The translations under genes and the position numbers were made by a program. Below are positions 40,776 to 54,210 of a stretch of 64,000 bases of DNA, in pieces. The stretch covers positions 54,911,001 to 54,975,000 of the forward strand of contig JAQMRL010000006.1 in assembly GCA_035578175.1 (NCBI GenBank), written 5' to 3'. The notes beneath the pieces are model-generated. The model ran no database searches and had not been told where the DNA came from. It was given only the letters and a program-made list of their open reading frames with translations. Positions within the stretch are counted from its first letter, which is position 1, and each line of letters opens with the position of its first letter. Source of the stretch: Catonia carolina. Its lineage: Eukaryota; Arthropoda; Insecta; Hemiptera; Achilidae.

Positions 40776-43730
40776 TTCGCGCGTGTACACGGGTCAAAAA
40801 ACATAGGGGTCTAAAAACATGTAAATCCGATGCAAACTCAATTTCGAAAAATTAACATGAAAACAATACTTTCATTTCTTATATTCATATAGGCAAGAGT
40901 AACTGAATATGATTGAATTAAAAATTGTAAGTTCTTTAATTTTCTATAATTTTAGTTGTGGACACTAAAGTTATAGAAAATTATGCTCTAAAATGTAAAC
41001 AAGGTCAGAATCTGAAAAATGGCCTACAAATTAATTTATAGGTGACCAGCTAATTTGTTCATTTGTTTACACGTAGGTTTATTTAGTTCCCTAGTTATTT
41101 TAAAATATTTGTATTTGATTGTTGTGTGCATATTATTTTATGTAGTGTTATTTGCTACCGAAGTTTGTTGTACAAATAAAACATTACTGTTTCTTTTGCA
41201 ATAAGTTATACAATTTGTTTGTGGAATTGTCGCTTAACCTATCTTTGGTCAGGTGTAAAAATTATTAAAATAATATTTTTAAGTTCTTTAATTTTCTATG
41301 ACTTTAGTTATGGACACTAAAGTTATAGAAAATTATGTTCTAAAATGCAAACAAGTTGCTTAAATAGATGTCGCAGGTTTTTTAAATTCCTACAAATTAA
41401 TTCATAGCTGACCGGCTAGTATGTTTATTTGTTTACACAGCGGTTTATTTTAATCCGTTAATTATTTTAAAATATATCTGTTTAATGGTGTTCTGTGCAA
41501 ATATATTATATTATGTAAAGTGTTATTTGTTACCGATGTTGTAATGTGCTAATAAATTAAACATAGCTGTTTATTTTGCAAAAAAGTTTGCAGAATTGTC
41601 GCGTAACCTATCCCTAGTCTTGTGTAAAAATATTGTCCAACAACAATGGGCGAAGTCGATTTCATATCATCTGATCAGTTTATTTTCTTTTTCTTTTTTT
41701 TGTTTTACGTCTGACTGTTTTGCAATTTCTGCTTATGTAGACGGTCATCTGATCAAGATGGCATGGATTATAAATAATCGTGTAATAAAACTAAAACACC
41801 TCTGGGCCAGCCCAGTCAGTCAGCTGGTTGTAAGTCGCTATTATTTGTTAGGTAACACCGGTTGGGCAAGCGACTTTGTATGGTGACCACCTGACAGCCA
41901 TCCATCAACAAACTCTACTGGGGGTCCCTGTTCAAATTCATGCCTTATTCACGTCAAATAATGCAGCAAAGCAGTTATCAAATTGGGTAGTTGTCAATAA
42001 TGTACAGTTACCGATAACAAATAGAAAAAAAGTTTTTACTCTGCTGATTCAAGAAAACATGCGAAAATAAACCTTATTAATGTTTAATGTAATATGTAAA
42101 ATCAAGTGAGGCGATTTTTAAAAAAAATCATGAGCCGTTTTTGAGAAAATCACAAAAAAGTTAAAAATAAAACGTATAAACCAACAACTATTTCCGGTAG
42201 ACCGATTTTAATGAAAATGTTCGTGACGGGTCTTCTAGTAGTACCTAACTTAAGTTTCAAGTTTCAACTCCGTAACAATTTCTTTTCTTGAGATATTTTG
42301 TTTACACACACGCGCGCGCGTACACGGGTCTAAAAACATAGGAGGTCTAAAACGCGTAAATCTATTTGCTACCGATGTTTGTTGTTTAAATAAAACATTA
42401 CTGTTTCTTTGCAACGAGTTAGGTATACAATTTGTTGTGGAACTGTCGCTTAACCTATGTTTTGTCCGGTGTAAAAATGATTGAAACAAAATTTGTAAGT
42501 TCTTTAATTTTCTATGACTTTAGTTATGGACACTTAAGTTATAGAAAATTATGCTCTAAAATGCAAACGTGATGCTTAAATAGATGTCGCAGGTTTTTTA
42601 AATTCCTACAAATTAATTCGTAGCTGACAGGCTAATATGTTTATTAGTTTACACGACGGTTTTTGAATTCGTTGATTATTTTAAAATATTTCTATTTAAA
42701 TGGTGTTCTGTGCATATATTTTATATTATGTAAAGTGTTATTTGTAACCGATGTTGTATTGTGCAAATAAATTAAACAAAGCTGTTAATTTTGCAAAACA
42801 ATTTGCGGAATTGTCGCGTAACCTATCTCTAGTCTTGTGTAAAAATATTTGTCCAACAATAATGAGCGAAGTCGATTTCATATCATCTGATCAGTTTCTT
42901 TTCTTTTTCTTTTTTTTTCTTTTACATCTGACCGTTTTGCAATTTCTGCTAATGTAGACGGTCATCTGATCAAGATGGCATGGATTATAAATAATCGTGT
43001 ATTAAAAATAAAAGGCCTCCGAGCCAGCCCGGTCAGTCAGATGGTTGTAAGTCGCTATTATTTGTTAAGTAACACCGGTTGGGCAAGCGACTTTGTATGG
43101 TGACCAGCTGACAGCCATCCATGAAAAAACTGCTCTGGGGGTCCATGAAACTGCTCTTGGGGTGATCAAATTAGGTAGTTGTCAATATTGTACAATTCCC
43201 GATAACAAATAGGAAAAAAAAGTTTGCACACTGCTGATCCACGGAAACATGCGAAAATAGAAATTATTAATGGTTAATGCAATGTGTAAAATCAAGTAAG
43301 GCGATTTTTTAAAAAAAAAGCATAGGAGCCGTTTTTAAGAAAATCACAAAAAAGTTAAAACTAACACGTATAAACTAACAACTATTTCCGGTAGACCGAT
43401 TTTAATGAAAATGTTCGTGACGGGTCTTCTAGTAGTACCTAAATTAAGTTTCAAGTTTCAGCTCCGTAACAATTTCTTTTCTTGGAATATTTTGTTTACA
43501 CGCACGCGCGCCCACACGCACGCACGCAAGCTCTATCCCTCCTCTCCTCTCTCTCCCTTCTCACCCCCGCGCGCGCACGCGTGTACATGGGTCTGAAAAT
43601 ATAGGGGGTCAAAAAAGTGTTAATACAGCGAAAATTCAATTTCGAAAAATCGACATGAAAACAATACTTTCATTTCCTATATTTATATATTTTTATAGGC
43701 AAGAGAAATTAAATATGATATAAAAATTGT

Positions 43731-44134
43731 TTGCCCATAACAGACAGGTGGAGTGTCAAATTATTTACATTCAATCTGTTAGTTGCAGGGCTAAAATAAA
43801 TAGTTCTGTTTCTTATCAGATGGTCAGCCAATTAAATGACTGAATCATTTAAGAACAGAAGAGGTAGAGGTGTAAAAGACACTAATCAGAGTTATCTCGT
43901 CTGAAAGTAATGGATTTCATTATGCAGCCAGACCCTGTGGTGAATGAAGTGAAAGTGTCTTTTGCAGAGTGGAAAATATATGCTTTTCAGAGGGCCTGGC
44001 ATGCTGATAAGGGTAATTTTTCACTCAGTGAGGAAGGCAATTGTAAACCACCTCACTCCTCGATTTACTTAGTAAAACCTCTACAGGTTCAAACCAGCCT
44101 ACAGGCTGATGACCTAAACAACAACAACAACAAC
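43731..44134 (+). mobile_element. Retroposon B copy 5, inserted in the array, 11-bp TSD
   Basis: 404 bp between ATAAAAATTGT direct repeats (43720-43730, 44135-44145), ending (ACA)n. It fixes the element's true ends: TTGCCCATAACAGACAGGTG at the 5' side and the CAA tail at the 3' side. Confidence 0.92.
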
Positions 44135-46953
44135 ATAAAAATTGTAAGTTCTTTAATTTTCTATTACTTTAGTTGTGGGCACTAAAGTTACAGAAAATTA
44201 TGCTCTGAAATGCAAACAAGGCCAGAATCTTAAAAATGGCCTTTAAATTAATTTATAGGTGACCAGCTAATATGTTTATTTGTTTACACGTAGGTTTTTT
44301 AGTTCCCTAGTTATTTAAAAATATTTATATTTGATTGTTGTGTGCATATTTATTTTATGTAATGTTATTTGCTACCGATGTTTGTTGTACAAATAAAACA
44401 TTGCTGTTTCTTTTGCAACAAGTTAGGTATACAATTTGTTAAGGAACTGTCGCTTAACCTATGTTTTGTTCGGTGTAAAAATGATTGAAACAAAATTTCT
44501 AAGTTCTTTAATTTTCTATGACTTTAGTTATGGACACTAAAGTTATAGAAAATTATGCTCTAAAATGCAAACAAGTTGCTTAAATAGATGTCGCAGGTTT
44601 TTTAAATTCCTACAAATTAATTCATAGCTGACCGGCTAGTATGTTTATTTGTTTACACGGCGGTTTATTTTAATCCGTTAATTATTTTAAAATATATCTG
44701 TTTAATGGTGTTCTGTGCAAATATATTATATTATGTAAAGTGTTATTTGTTACCGATGTTGTATTGTGCAAATAAATTAAACATAGCTGTTAATTTTGCA
44801 AAACAATTTGCGGAAATGTCGCTTATCCTATATCTATTTTTGTGTAAAAAAAAATATTGTCCAACAATAATGGGCGAAGTCGATTTCATATCATCTGATC
44901 AGTTTCTTTTCTTTTTCTTTTTTTTTTGTTTTACATCTGACCGTTTTGCAATTTCTGCTAATGTAGACGGTCATCTGATCAAGATGGCATGGATTATAAG
45001 TAATCGTGTATTAAAAATAAAAGGCCTCCGGGCCAGCCCAGTCAGTCAGATGGTTGTAAGTCGCTATTATTTGTTAAGTAACACCGGTTGGGCAAGCGAG
45101 TTTGTGTGGTGACCAGCTGACAGCCATCCATGAACAAACTCTACTGGGGGTCCATGTTCAAAATCATGCCTTATTCACGTCAAATAATTCAGCAAAGCGG
45201 TAATAAAATTGTGTAGTTGTCAATAATGTACAGTTCCCGATAACAAATAGAAAAAAAGTTTTCACACTGCTGATTAAAGGAAACGTGCGAAAATAGTCCT
45301 TATTAATGTTTAATGTAATGTGTAAAATCAAATGAGGCGGTTTTTAAAAAAAATAATAGGAGCCGTTTTTCAGAAAATCACAAAAAAGTTAAAAATAAGA
45401 CGAATAAACTAAATACTATTTCCGGTAGACCGATTTTAATGAAAATGTTCGTGACGGGTCTGCTAGTAGTAACTAACTTAAGTTTGATGTTTAAACTCTG
45501 TACCAATTTATTTTTTTGAGATATTTTGTTTACACGCGCGCGCGCTCACACGCACGCACGCACGCACGCAAGCTCTCTTCCTCCTCAGCCCCTCACCCCC
45601 GCGCGCGTACACGTGTCTAAAAACATAGGGGGGTCTAAAAACGTGTAAATCCGGTGAAAACTCAATTTCGAAAAATCGACATGAAAACAATACTTTCATT
45701 TCCTTGCCTATATTTATATAGGCAAGAGAAATTAAATATGATTGAAATAAAATTTGTAAGTTCTTTAATTTTCTATAACTTTAGTTGTGGACACTGAAGT
45801 TATAGAAAATTATGCTCTAAAATTCAAACAAGGCCAGAAGCTTAAAAAAATGGCCTACAGATTAATTTATAGGTGACCAGCTAATTTTCATTTGTTTACA
45901 CGTAGGTTGTTTTAGTTCCTATGTTATTTTAAAATATTTATATTTAATTGTTGTGTGCATATTTATTTTATGTAGTGTTATTTGCGACCGATATTTGTTG
46001 TACAAATAAAACATTAGTGTTTCTTTTGCAATAAGTTATACAATTTGTTGTGGAACTGTCGCTTAACATATTATGTTTTGTCTGGTGTAAAAATGATTGA
46101 AACAAAATTTATAAGTTCGTTAATTTTCTATGACTTTAGTTATGGACACTAAAGTTATAGAAAATTATGCTCTAAAATGCAAACAAGTTGCTTAAATAGG
46201 TGTCGGAGGTTTTTTTAAATTCCTACAAATTAATATATAGCTGACCGGCTAATATGTTTGTTTACATGGCTGTTTGTTTCATTCGTTAATTGTTTTAAAA
46301 TATTTATATTTAAATGGTGTTCTGTGCATATATTTCATATTATGTAAAGTGTTGTTTGTTACCGATGTTATATTGTGCAAAAAAATTAAAAATAGCTGTT
46401 TCTTTTGCAATAAACGTTTGCGGAATTGTCGCGTAACCTATCTCTAGTCCTGTGTAAAAATATTGTCCAACAATAATGGGCGAAATCGATTTCATATCAT
46501 CTGATCAGTTTCTTTTCTTTTTCTTTTTTTTTTTTGTTTTACATCTGACCGTTTTGCAATTTTGCTAATGTAGACGGTCATCTGATCGAGATGGCATGGA
46601 TTATAAATAATCGTGTATTAAAAAAAATAAAAAGTTTTCACACAGCTGATCCAAGAAAAAATGTGAAAATATACCTTATTAATGTTGAATATATGTAAAA
46701 TCAAGTGAAAGGTTTTTTTAAAAAAATCATAGGAGCCGTTTGACAAAATCACAAAAAGTTAAAAATAACACAAATAAACTAACTAGTTACGGTAGACCGA
46801 TTTTAATGAAAATGTTCGTGACGGGGGTCTTCTAGTAGTAACTAACTTAAGTTTCAAGTTTCAACTCCGTACCAATTTTATTTTCTTGAGATATTTTGTT
46901 CGCGCGCGCGCTTACACGCACGAACGCAAGCTCCCTCTCCCTCTTTACCTCTC

Positions 46954-47132
46954 GCCGGCCGCGTTGGCGATGTTAGTAACGTGCTCGCCTCTCATCACGC
47001 GGTCTTGGGTTCGAATCCCACTCGGGCATGGCATGTTTTCATACGTTACAAAAATTCATTTCATCCTTCACCGTCTGCATTAGCAGCAATTTGCAAAACA
47101 GTCGGACGTTAAACAAAAAAAAAAAAAATTGA
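46954..47132 (+). mobile_element. SINE-2, tRNA-derived, full length with TSD
   Basis: 179 bp between TACCTCTC repeats (46946-46953, 47133-47140). GCCGGCCGCGTTGGCGATGT head, B box GGTTCGAATCC at 47008-47018, then 'catacgttacaaaaattc', 'ccgtctgcattagcagc' and a poly-A run. The consensus B box and intact TSD indicate a young insertion. Confidence 0.92.
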
Positions 47133-47153
47133 TACCTCTCTCTCCCCCCACAC

Positions 47154-47157
<4 letters not shown>

Positions 47158-47196
<39 letters not shown>
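47158..47196. repeat. (GT)n microsatellite
   Basis: About 19 GT units in the DINE-derived microsatellite position of the fifth array unit. Confidence 0.9.
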
Positions 47197-47198
<2 letters not shown>

Positions 47199-48005
47199 AT
47201 GCACGAATGCAGACGCGCTCGCACACACATAACAATTAATTGCCTAAAACATGTTTTTTTGTGTTTAGAGGGACTAAAACTGTGTAGATCCAGTGAAAAC
47301 TCAATTTCAAAAAATCGACATGAAAACAATACTTTATTTTATAGTCATACAGGCAAGAGAAATAAAATTAATTGAAATAAAAATCGTAAGTTCTTTAATT
47401 TTCTATAACCTTAGTTGTGGACACTAAAGTTATAGAAAATTATACTTTAAAATGCAAACAAGGCCCGAATCTTATAAACGGCCTATAAATTAATTTATAG
47501 GTGACCAGCTAATATGTTCATTTGTTTACACGTAGGTTTTTTTAGTTCGCTAATTATTTTAAAATATTTATATTTTAGTGTTTTCTGCATATTTATTTTA
47601 TGTAAAATGTTGTTACCGATATGTTGTGCAAATAAAACGTAACTGTTTCTTTTGCAATAAGTTTTCGTGGAATTGTCGCGTAACCTATTGTGGGTCTGGT
47701 GTAAAAATACTGCACAACAACAATGAAAGAAGTCGATTTCATGTCATCTGATCAATTTTCTTTTTCTTTTTTTGTTTTACATCTGACTGTTTTGCAATTT
47801 CTGTTTATGTAGACGGTCATCTGATCAAGTAGCCATGAGCGTGTATTAAAAATAAAAAGTTTCCACACAGCTGATCCAAGGAAACATGCGAAAATAGACC
47901 TTATTAATGTTTAATGTAACGTGTACAATCAAGTAAATGAGGCGATTTTTGAAAAAAAATCATAGCCGTTTTTGAGAAAATCACAAAAAGTTAAAAATGA
48001 CACGG

Positions 48006-48145
48006 TTATTAGCGACTACGGTGGATAATGTGACTGAAACTGTGGATTTTGACGTATGAAAATTTCTAGACCCTAGCCGGGAATCGAACCCGGGAACTCC
48101 GCTTGGTAGGCTAACGCGCTAATTAGTACGCCAAGGAGGCGGCCA
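48006..48145 (-). mobile_element. SINE-4, tRNA-derived (reverse)
   Basis: On the minus strand: GCCGCCTCCTTGGCGTACTA head, B box GGTTCGATTCC ('cccgggttcgattcccggct') and a body ending 'ccaccgtagtcgctaataac'. The tRNA-like fold is broken in the D-arm region, so it is a SINE rather than a tRNA gene. Confidence 0.75.
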
Positions 48146-48146
48146 A

Positions 48147-48537
48147 GTTTAATTTGCGTAGTGTAAATTCACGAATTGTTAAATTCTACATACCTAGTTG
48201 ATTTCCATTTTGTTTTTTTCACTCAGGGTTAAAGTTAGTTAATGGCTGCCTACATAGCGTAGTGGTAGCGCGCTAGTTTTCCACGCGGAGGTCACGGGTT
48301 CGATTCTCGGCCAGAGTCTGGAAATTTTACTAGGTAAAAACCCACTGTTCATATCCCACCGTAATCGTTAATGACCTTTTTAAATAAATTATAATGAAAT
48401 TTTTAAATAAAGTTAAATGAAAATAAATAGGTTTCGTTTCTCATTTTAAATTGTTTACTAATACAGCGTAAACATTACTAATACATAGGTTATATTTTAC
48501 ATTAGCAATAGAAAGTCGTGCGAATATTTCACACCAG
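48147..48537 (+). mobile_element. DINE 3' region, decayed, split by SINE-4
   Basis: Recognisable from 'gttgatttccattttg' and 'cactcagggttaa' before the SINE, and after it by 'attagcaatagaaagtcgtg' and 'tttcacaccagatt', the family's 3' hairpin end. Confidence 0.65.
48238..48380 (+). mobile_element. SINE-4, tRNA-derived (forward, tRNA-Gly-like head)
   Basis: The A box TAGCGTAGTGGTAGCGCG fits the RNA polymerase III consensus and the B box is GGTTCGATTCT. The T-arm 'cacgggttcgattctcggcc' and a 'tttTCCAcg' anticodon-loop-like stretch recall tRNA-Gly(TCC). The body ('gaaattttactaggtaaaaa', 'cccaccgtaatcgttaatga') is shared with 48006-48145. The acceptor stem does not pair, so not a functional tRNA. 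Confidence 0.8.
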
Positions 48538-49152
48538 ATTCATTTTGTTTTTAAAATTTTGAATCAGTTTTTCTTTATCCCGGTTACGGTAGAGTGGAAT
48601 TCGGTTAAACGGGGTTTTTAGTATATGAACTGTTTTTTAGTATCGCTACATTTAAAATTTTAATTATAATTTTTTTTTATTCCTTTAAAGAAGTAGTTCC
48701 ATTTTATTTTTATTTAATAACAGATTAGTGAACGCTGCTGCTTCAAAAGAAATGCTATTTAGATAAATTCCAATTTCACATCGCTATCATTGGAATTGTT
48801 TCATCAGCATCATTATCGTTCTCTTTAATTAGTTCTAAATTTTGTTTCGGACTTGATAAAAGCTAATTTGTCTGTTAAAAGTTTCTTTCTGTTCTTCAAA
48901 ATAATTACTTCATTTTGTTGCTGTTAATTACCGAATCGTTGGTTCAAATAATTTTTTAATGGTATCGGTCGTAGAATTTTAATTTCCTTTGTAACATGTA
49001 GTGTAAAATTTTGAATTTTAGAATTCATGTTTTATTTTAATAAAATTATAAATACAGTATTATGTATGTAGGGAAATAATAAATTTACTGTTGTACTAAG
49101 CGTTGGATAAAAAATTTATTCGTACCAAAGTAGAAGTATTTTTTATTTTTTT
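48538..49152. other. No feature recognised
   Basis: AT-rich, no gene or shared repeat. Confidence 0.4.
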
Positions 49153-50066
49153 ACTTTCTCTTGCCTAAATGAATATATACGAGAAAATTGTTTTCATGTC
49201 GATTTTTCGAAATCGAGTTTTCACCGGAGCTACATGTTTTCAGACCCCCTGAACAAAAAAAAAACATGTTTTTAGCAATTTGTCTGCGTGCGCGTGTGTG
49301 GGTGTGTGAACAGAATATCTTAAGAACGAAACATCGTACGAACATCAAACTTAAGTTCGATACTATTAACGGACCCGACAAGAACATATTCATCAAAATC
49401 GGTCAACCGGAAGTAGTAGTTTATTCGTGTCATTTTTCACTTTTTTGCGAGTTTCTCGAAAACGGCTCCTACGATTTTTTTAAAAATCGCCTTATTTACT
49501 TAATTTTGTATGCTCTACAAGATAAGGTAGGCGCCATGTCTGCTGAAATTCTTGGTGAGGCTGTTTTCTCGTAAAACAATTGTTTTATTAAGATTGTGAC
49601 TTAAATATGTATTTTGGCGCAAAAATGTATTAAATAAAAGTTGTAAAGAATTTTAAATTCTACAACTTTTATTTCAAACATTGTTTTGTATTAGCGGTAG
49701 TTAGCGATTTTCTGTTTTTTTTCTCTTGAAATCGTGTAAAACAGATTTTAAAAAGATTTCAGCCTTATGCATTTTACAACAAAAAAGTATAATCAAATTT
49801 ATAGGAAATTAAAAGATATACAAATTTTATTTAGAGCATTTTCTCTACAGAGCCTATTTTAGCGTAAAAGAGTGATTTTCCGTATTTTTAAGCCAAACTG
49901 AGGTTGATTTTCATTTTGCGTCTTTCACTCATGATTAAAATAAGGTTATGTTTTTTGAGGTTAGTTTTTTGTTTATTTTTATTGTTTTATTACTAACTTT
50001 AGGCTATATTGTTAATTATTTGCATTGGCAAGAAAACGTTGCGTGAGTGTTTCACACCAGATTTTT
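49153..50066 (+). mobile_element. DINE/Helentron-like copy
   Basis: Forward full-length copy. The 5' subterminal ACTTTCTCTTGCC, short TG/CG microsatellite (49285-49308) and 3' 'ggcaagaaaacgttgcgtga' with hairpin and CACCAGATTTTT are all present. Confidence 0.82.
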
Positions 50067-50474
50067 AACTTTCCGTACATTGAATTTTAAGCATGTAGTA
50101 TTTCGAACAAACGTATTTTGATTGGATTTTTTACTTAAAATTATAAATATCAGCTAAATGAAGAGCTTGACAAATAACTATAAAATTTTTAAGTTGTAAT
50201 TTATTACTTGCTGTTAAATTTTTGTGTCACATATTGAAATAGTTCCTTTTTTATAAAAACAATTTATTGAAAGGTCCTGAGTTAGATTCCAGGTTAGGTC
50301 TGGTAATTTCTTTTACCTCTGATTTTCATGTATCTTCATCGTATGCATTATCCTTAACCCTTTATAGGGCAGTACTGCGGGGAAAAATATACATGTTGTA
50401 AAATGTTAAATTTTTCTTTACAGGGACTTAAATAATATATATCTAGTGCCAGAATAGTAACATATTTGTTTTTT

Positions 50475-50605
50475 ACTTTCTCTTGCCTATATGAATATAT
50501 AGGAAGGAAAGTATTGTTTTCATGTCGATTTTTCGAAATCGAGTTTTCACCGGATCTATACGTTTTCAGACCCCCTGAACCCAAAAAACATGTTTTTAGC
50601 GATTG

Positions 50606-50648
<43 letters not shown>

Positions 50649-51437
50649 TGTGTGTGAACAGAATATCTCAAGAACGGAACATCGTACGAACTTGAAACTT
50701 GAAACTTAAGTTACATACCACTACCGGACGCGACACAAACATTTTCATCAAAATCGGTCAACCGGAAGTAGTAGTTTATTCGTATAATTTTTCAGTTTTT
50801 TGCGATTTTCTCAAAAACTGGTCCTACGATTTTTTTTAAAATCGCCTATTTTACTCAATTTTTTATTCTCTACAAGATAGGGTAGGCGCCATGTTTGCTG
50901 AAATTCTCGGTGAGGCTGTTTTCACGTAAAAACGTTGTTTTTTTAAGATTACGGCTTTAATATAAATTTTAGCGCAAAAACTTATATAATAAAAGTTGTA
51001 GAGAATTTAAAAACCTACAACTTCTGTTTCAAACATTTTTTTGTATAACGCTTAGTTTAGCGGTAATTTGCGATTTTCTGTTTTTTCTCATGAAAACGTG
51101 TGAAAAATCGATTTTTTTTAAGATTTTGGCCTTAGTATGCATTTTACGACAAAAGTGTATATAACCAAATTTATAGAAAATTAAAAGATCTACAGCTTTT
51201 ATTTAGAGCATTGTTCTCTACAGAGCCTAGTTTAGAGAGAAAGAGTGATCTTCCGTATTTCTAAGCCAAACTGAGGTTGATTTTCATTTTGCGTCTTTCA
51301 CTCATGATTAAAATAAGGTTATGTTTTTGAGGTTAGTTTTTGTTTAATTCTAATATTTTATTAATAATGTTAGGTTTATTATTAATTATTTGCATTGGCA
51401 AGAGAAAGTTGTGTGAGTGTTTCACACCAGATTTTTT
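50475..51437 (+). mobile_element. DINE/Helentron-like copy inside the piggyBac-type element
   Basis: Forward full-length copy, almost identical in its first 250 bp to the copy at 55259, with a (TG)n tract at 50608-50655. Confidence 0.85.
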
Positions 51438-51549
51438 TATGTAAAGCCCTGGTAAGTATACTTACCTAGAACTTTTATTGAAATGGGTATCACATAATGT
51501 TTAATGGTAAGAATGCTTATTAAAACAACTTGTAGTACTATACAACAGA

Positions 51550-52642
<1,093 letters not shown>

Positions 52643-52973
52643 AAAAATGTGTATAATAACTTATCTTAACTTTATATTAGCATGAATACTTGCTTTCCCG
52701 TAAAAAAAAACTCGAATTTTCTAAGCACTGTACATAAGTAACAACAAAACAACAAAGTTGCGTACGCTGTTATGAATCCTTACCCCATTCGTGTAACTCA
52801 CAAAGCTTATGGACGCTGCCCAATAATTTCAAAATGTGGTTACCCCTACTTATCAGAGAACATCTGTAAAACCGTAAAATGCCAATAGGGTGCTACTGCA
52901 TATTTTATTCTTAAAATAAATCGACCTTATTGCTAGTGGTAAGTATACTTACCAAAGACCTGTAAAGGGTTAA

Positions 52974-53264
52974 TGTGTATAACAGTCGAACATACGGAAA
53001 TTTATATTTTAGATAGAGTGCAAGAAAGTAAAATTTTTGAAACACAAATTTAGCACGTAAAGATTAAGAACATACTGTGACAATATCGAAGACGAATATG
53101 GTTCAAGAAATTTCTAGTACTTAATTCATAAAATGTTAAAGAGTAGATAATAGAGTGAAAAAGGAACAATAGGGTTGGTTATAAAAGGGTACCTATTTAA
53201 AAAATAGTGTGTAATAAGGTAGGGTCTTTGTTGTATAATTATTTGTGAAAGTCAGTTGATTACC
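52974..53264. other. No feature recognised
   Basis: AT-rich spacer between the piggyBac-type element and the next LTR. Confidence 0.4.
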
Positions 53265-53396
53265 TGTAACACCTTTTATTCTATTGTGATTTGTTTACAA
53301 TCGCTAAGATTTTTCCAGTACTAATAGAAAAGGTTTTTTTGTACTTTATTATTTGATTGAATCTCTGTGTCTTTCGAGAAACCTCTTTCATCTGCC

Positions 53397-53405
53397 TATA
53401 TAAAG
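53397..53405 (+). promoter_or_regulatory. TATA box in the probable second-family LTR
   Basis: TATATAAAG followed by GC-rich sequence and 'tcagggagttagtattcg', which has the spacing of an insect TATA-Inr core promoter. Confidence 0.55.
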
Positions 53406-53547
53406 AGCGCGGGAGTGCGATCAGGGAGTTAGTATTCGTTTGATCTTTGACAAGTGTTTTTTTTGGCGTGAGCTATCGGTACGATTGGATCATGTCAACG
53501 TACCCGGGCATTGTGTTGGTCAACTATTATTATTCAGTTTTATTGTA

Positions 53548-53768
53548 CAGTCCAGCCTCTCTTAGTTTGCTCCTAATGTAAACAAATAATGACGTCACTG
53601 AGCATGCGCATTATATCAAAATGTGTACACGCTGATTAAAAAGTAACAACAAAATACTTTCAAAAGTATTTAAATACAAAATACTTTTAAAAGTATTTCT
53701 AGCGTGCACCCTGTAGTAGGTGGCTTTTGTTTGTTGACAGGCGGAGCAAACTAAGAACGGCTGAACTA
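53548..53768. mobile_element. Short MITE at a TA site
   Basis: Inverted ends CAGTCCAGCCTCTCTTAGTT and its partner ending AACTAAGAACGGCTGAACTA, about 26 bp with few mismatches, next to TA on both sides. The interior holds two near-palindromic 'aaaatacttt...aaagtattt' segments. Tc1/mariner-type ends are likely. Confidence 0.65.
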
Positions 53769-54210
53769 TATGTGCATTGTGTATTCAGTTTCATTGTGTA
53801 TGTGCATTCTATATAATTGTTTTAAGTAGTATTAAGTAAATTATTAAGTTATTTATTCTATTACTTCTTTATAATTAGTTTGTTATTTATTTTGTAAATC
53901 TTTTAGTTGTAATAATTACTTATAATTGTAAACTTTAGTGTATTAATTATTTAATTACCTAGATCCCGAAACGGACCTTAGCGATAAGTGTCACAATACC
54001 ATCGTAACACGTCCAACACATTGGCAATGAGCAGCACATCCGTCGATCAATTCTAATGTGTAGTTTAGGTGTAATGTGTCACATGAGGATAGAATGCGTG
54101 AAAACTGGTGCTAGTAGGTCTAGGTAAACTGAAACAGAGGGGAGCAAAGACGCCTGCATGTCTGTTGCCTTATGCTCAATCTATTAGTAGACTTGCCTTG
54201 CTATTTGATT

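Larger units (their letters stand above)
39147..48005 (+). repeat. Tandem array of about five and a half 1.4-1.8-kb composite units
   Basis: Units start near 39147, 40931, 42362 (truncated start), 44147, 45760 and 47390 (truncated end). Each contains in order: two related sub-repeats of about 350 bp beginning with an 18-bp-stem hairpin, a reversed SINE-2 tail ('gttttacatctgaccgtttt', 'gtagacggtc'), the 'caagcgacttt' module, and the reversed DINE 5' half with a CG/CA/CT microsatellite ending at 'tataggcaagagaaat'. Units differ by point changes and indels. The fifth and sixth lack the 'caagcgacttt' module. Retroposon B sits in the third unit and SINE-2 in the fifth. No real gene is present; the roughly 60-135-codon open frames recur only because the units do. 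Confidence 0.85.
53265..53995 (+). mobile_element. Probable solo LTR of a second family
   Basis: TGTAACAC...GTGTCACA ends (7 of 8 inverted matches), with near-matching 5-bp flanks TTACC and ATACC. TATATAAAG at 53397-53405 is followed by an initiator-like TTAGTATT about 30 bp on. AT-rich and unrelated to the three GC-rich LTRs, with no histone-type hairpin. It carries the MITE 53548-53768. Confidence 0.55.

Noticed and set aside
40400..40814. Pro/Ser/Leu-rich proteins open in three frames
   Set aside because: All three plus frames are open because the polypyrimidine minisatellite lacks stops.
41596..45112. Repeated 64-135-codon frames such as 'FCFTSDRFAISA...'
   Set aside because: They recur only because the array units recur. 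They begin and end in different modules and carry frameshifts between units.
46954..47030. tRNA gene with perfect B box
   Set aside because: No cloverleaf, and the sequence is the head of SINE-2 with poly-A tail and TSD.
39147..48005. CRISPR-like array
   Set aside because: Units are over 1 kb, spacers are not unique short sequences, and the context is eukaryotic.
48006..48378. tRNA genes
   Set aside because: Box A and B are good, but acceptor stems do not pair and both continue into the same SINE body. Called SINE-4.
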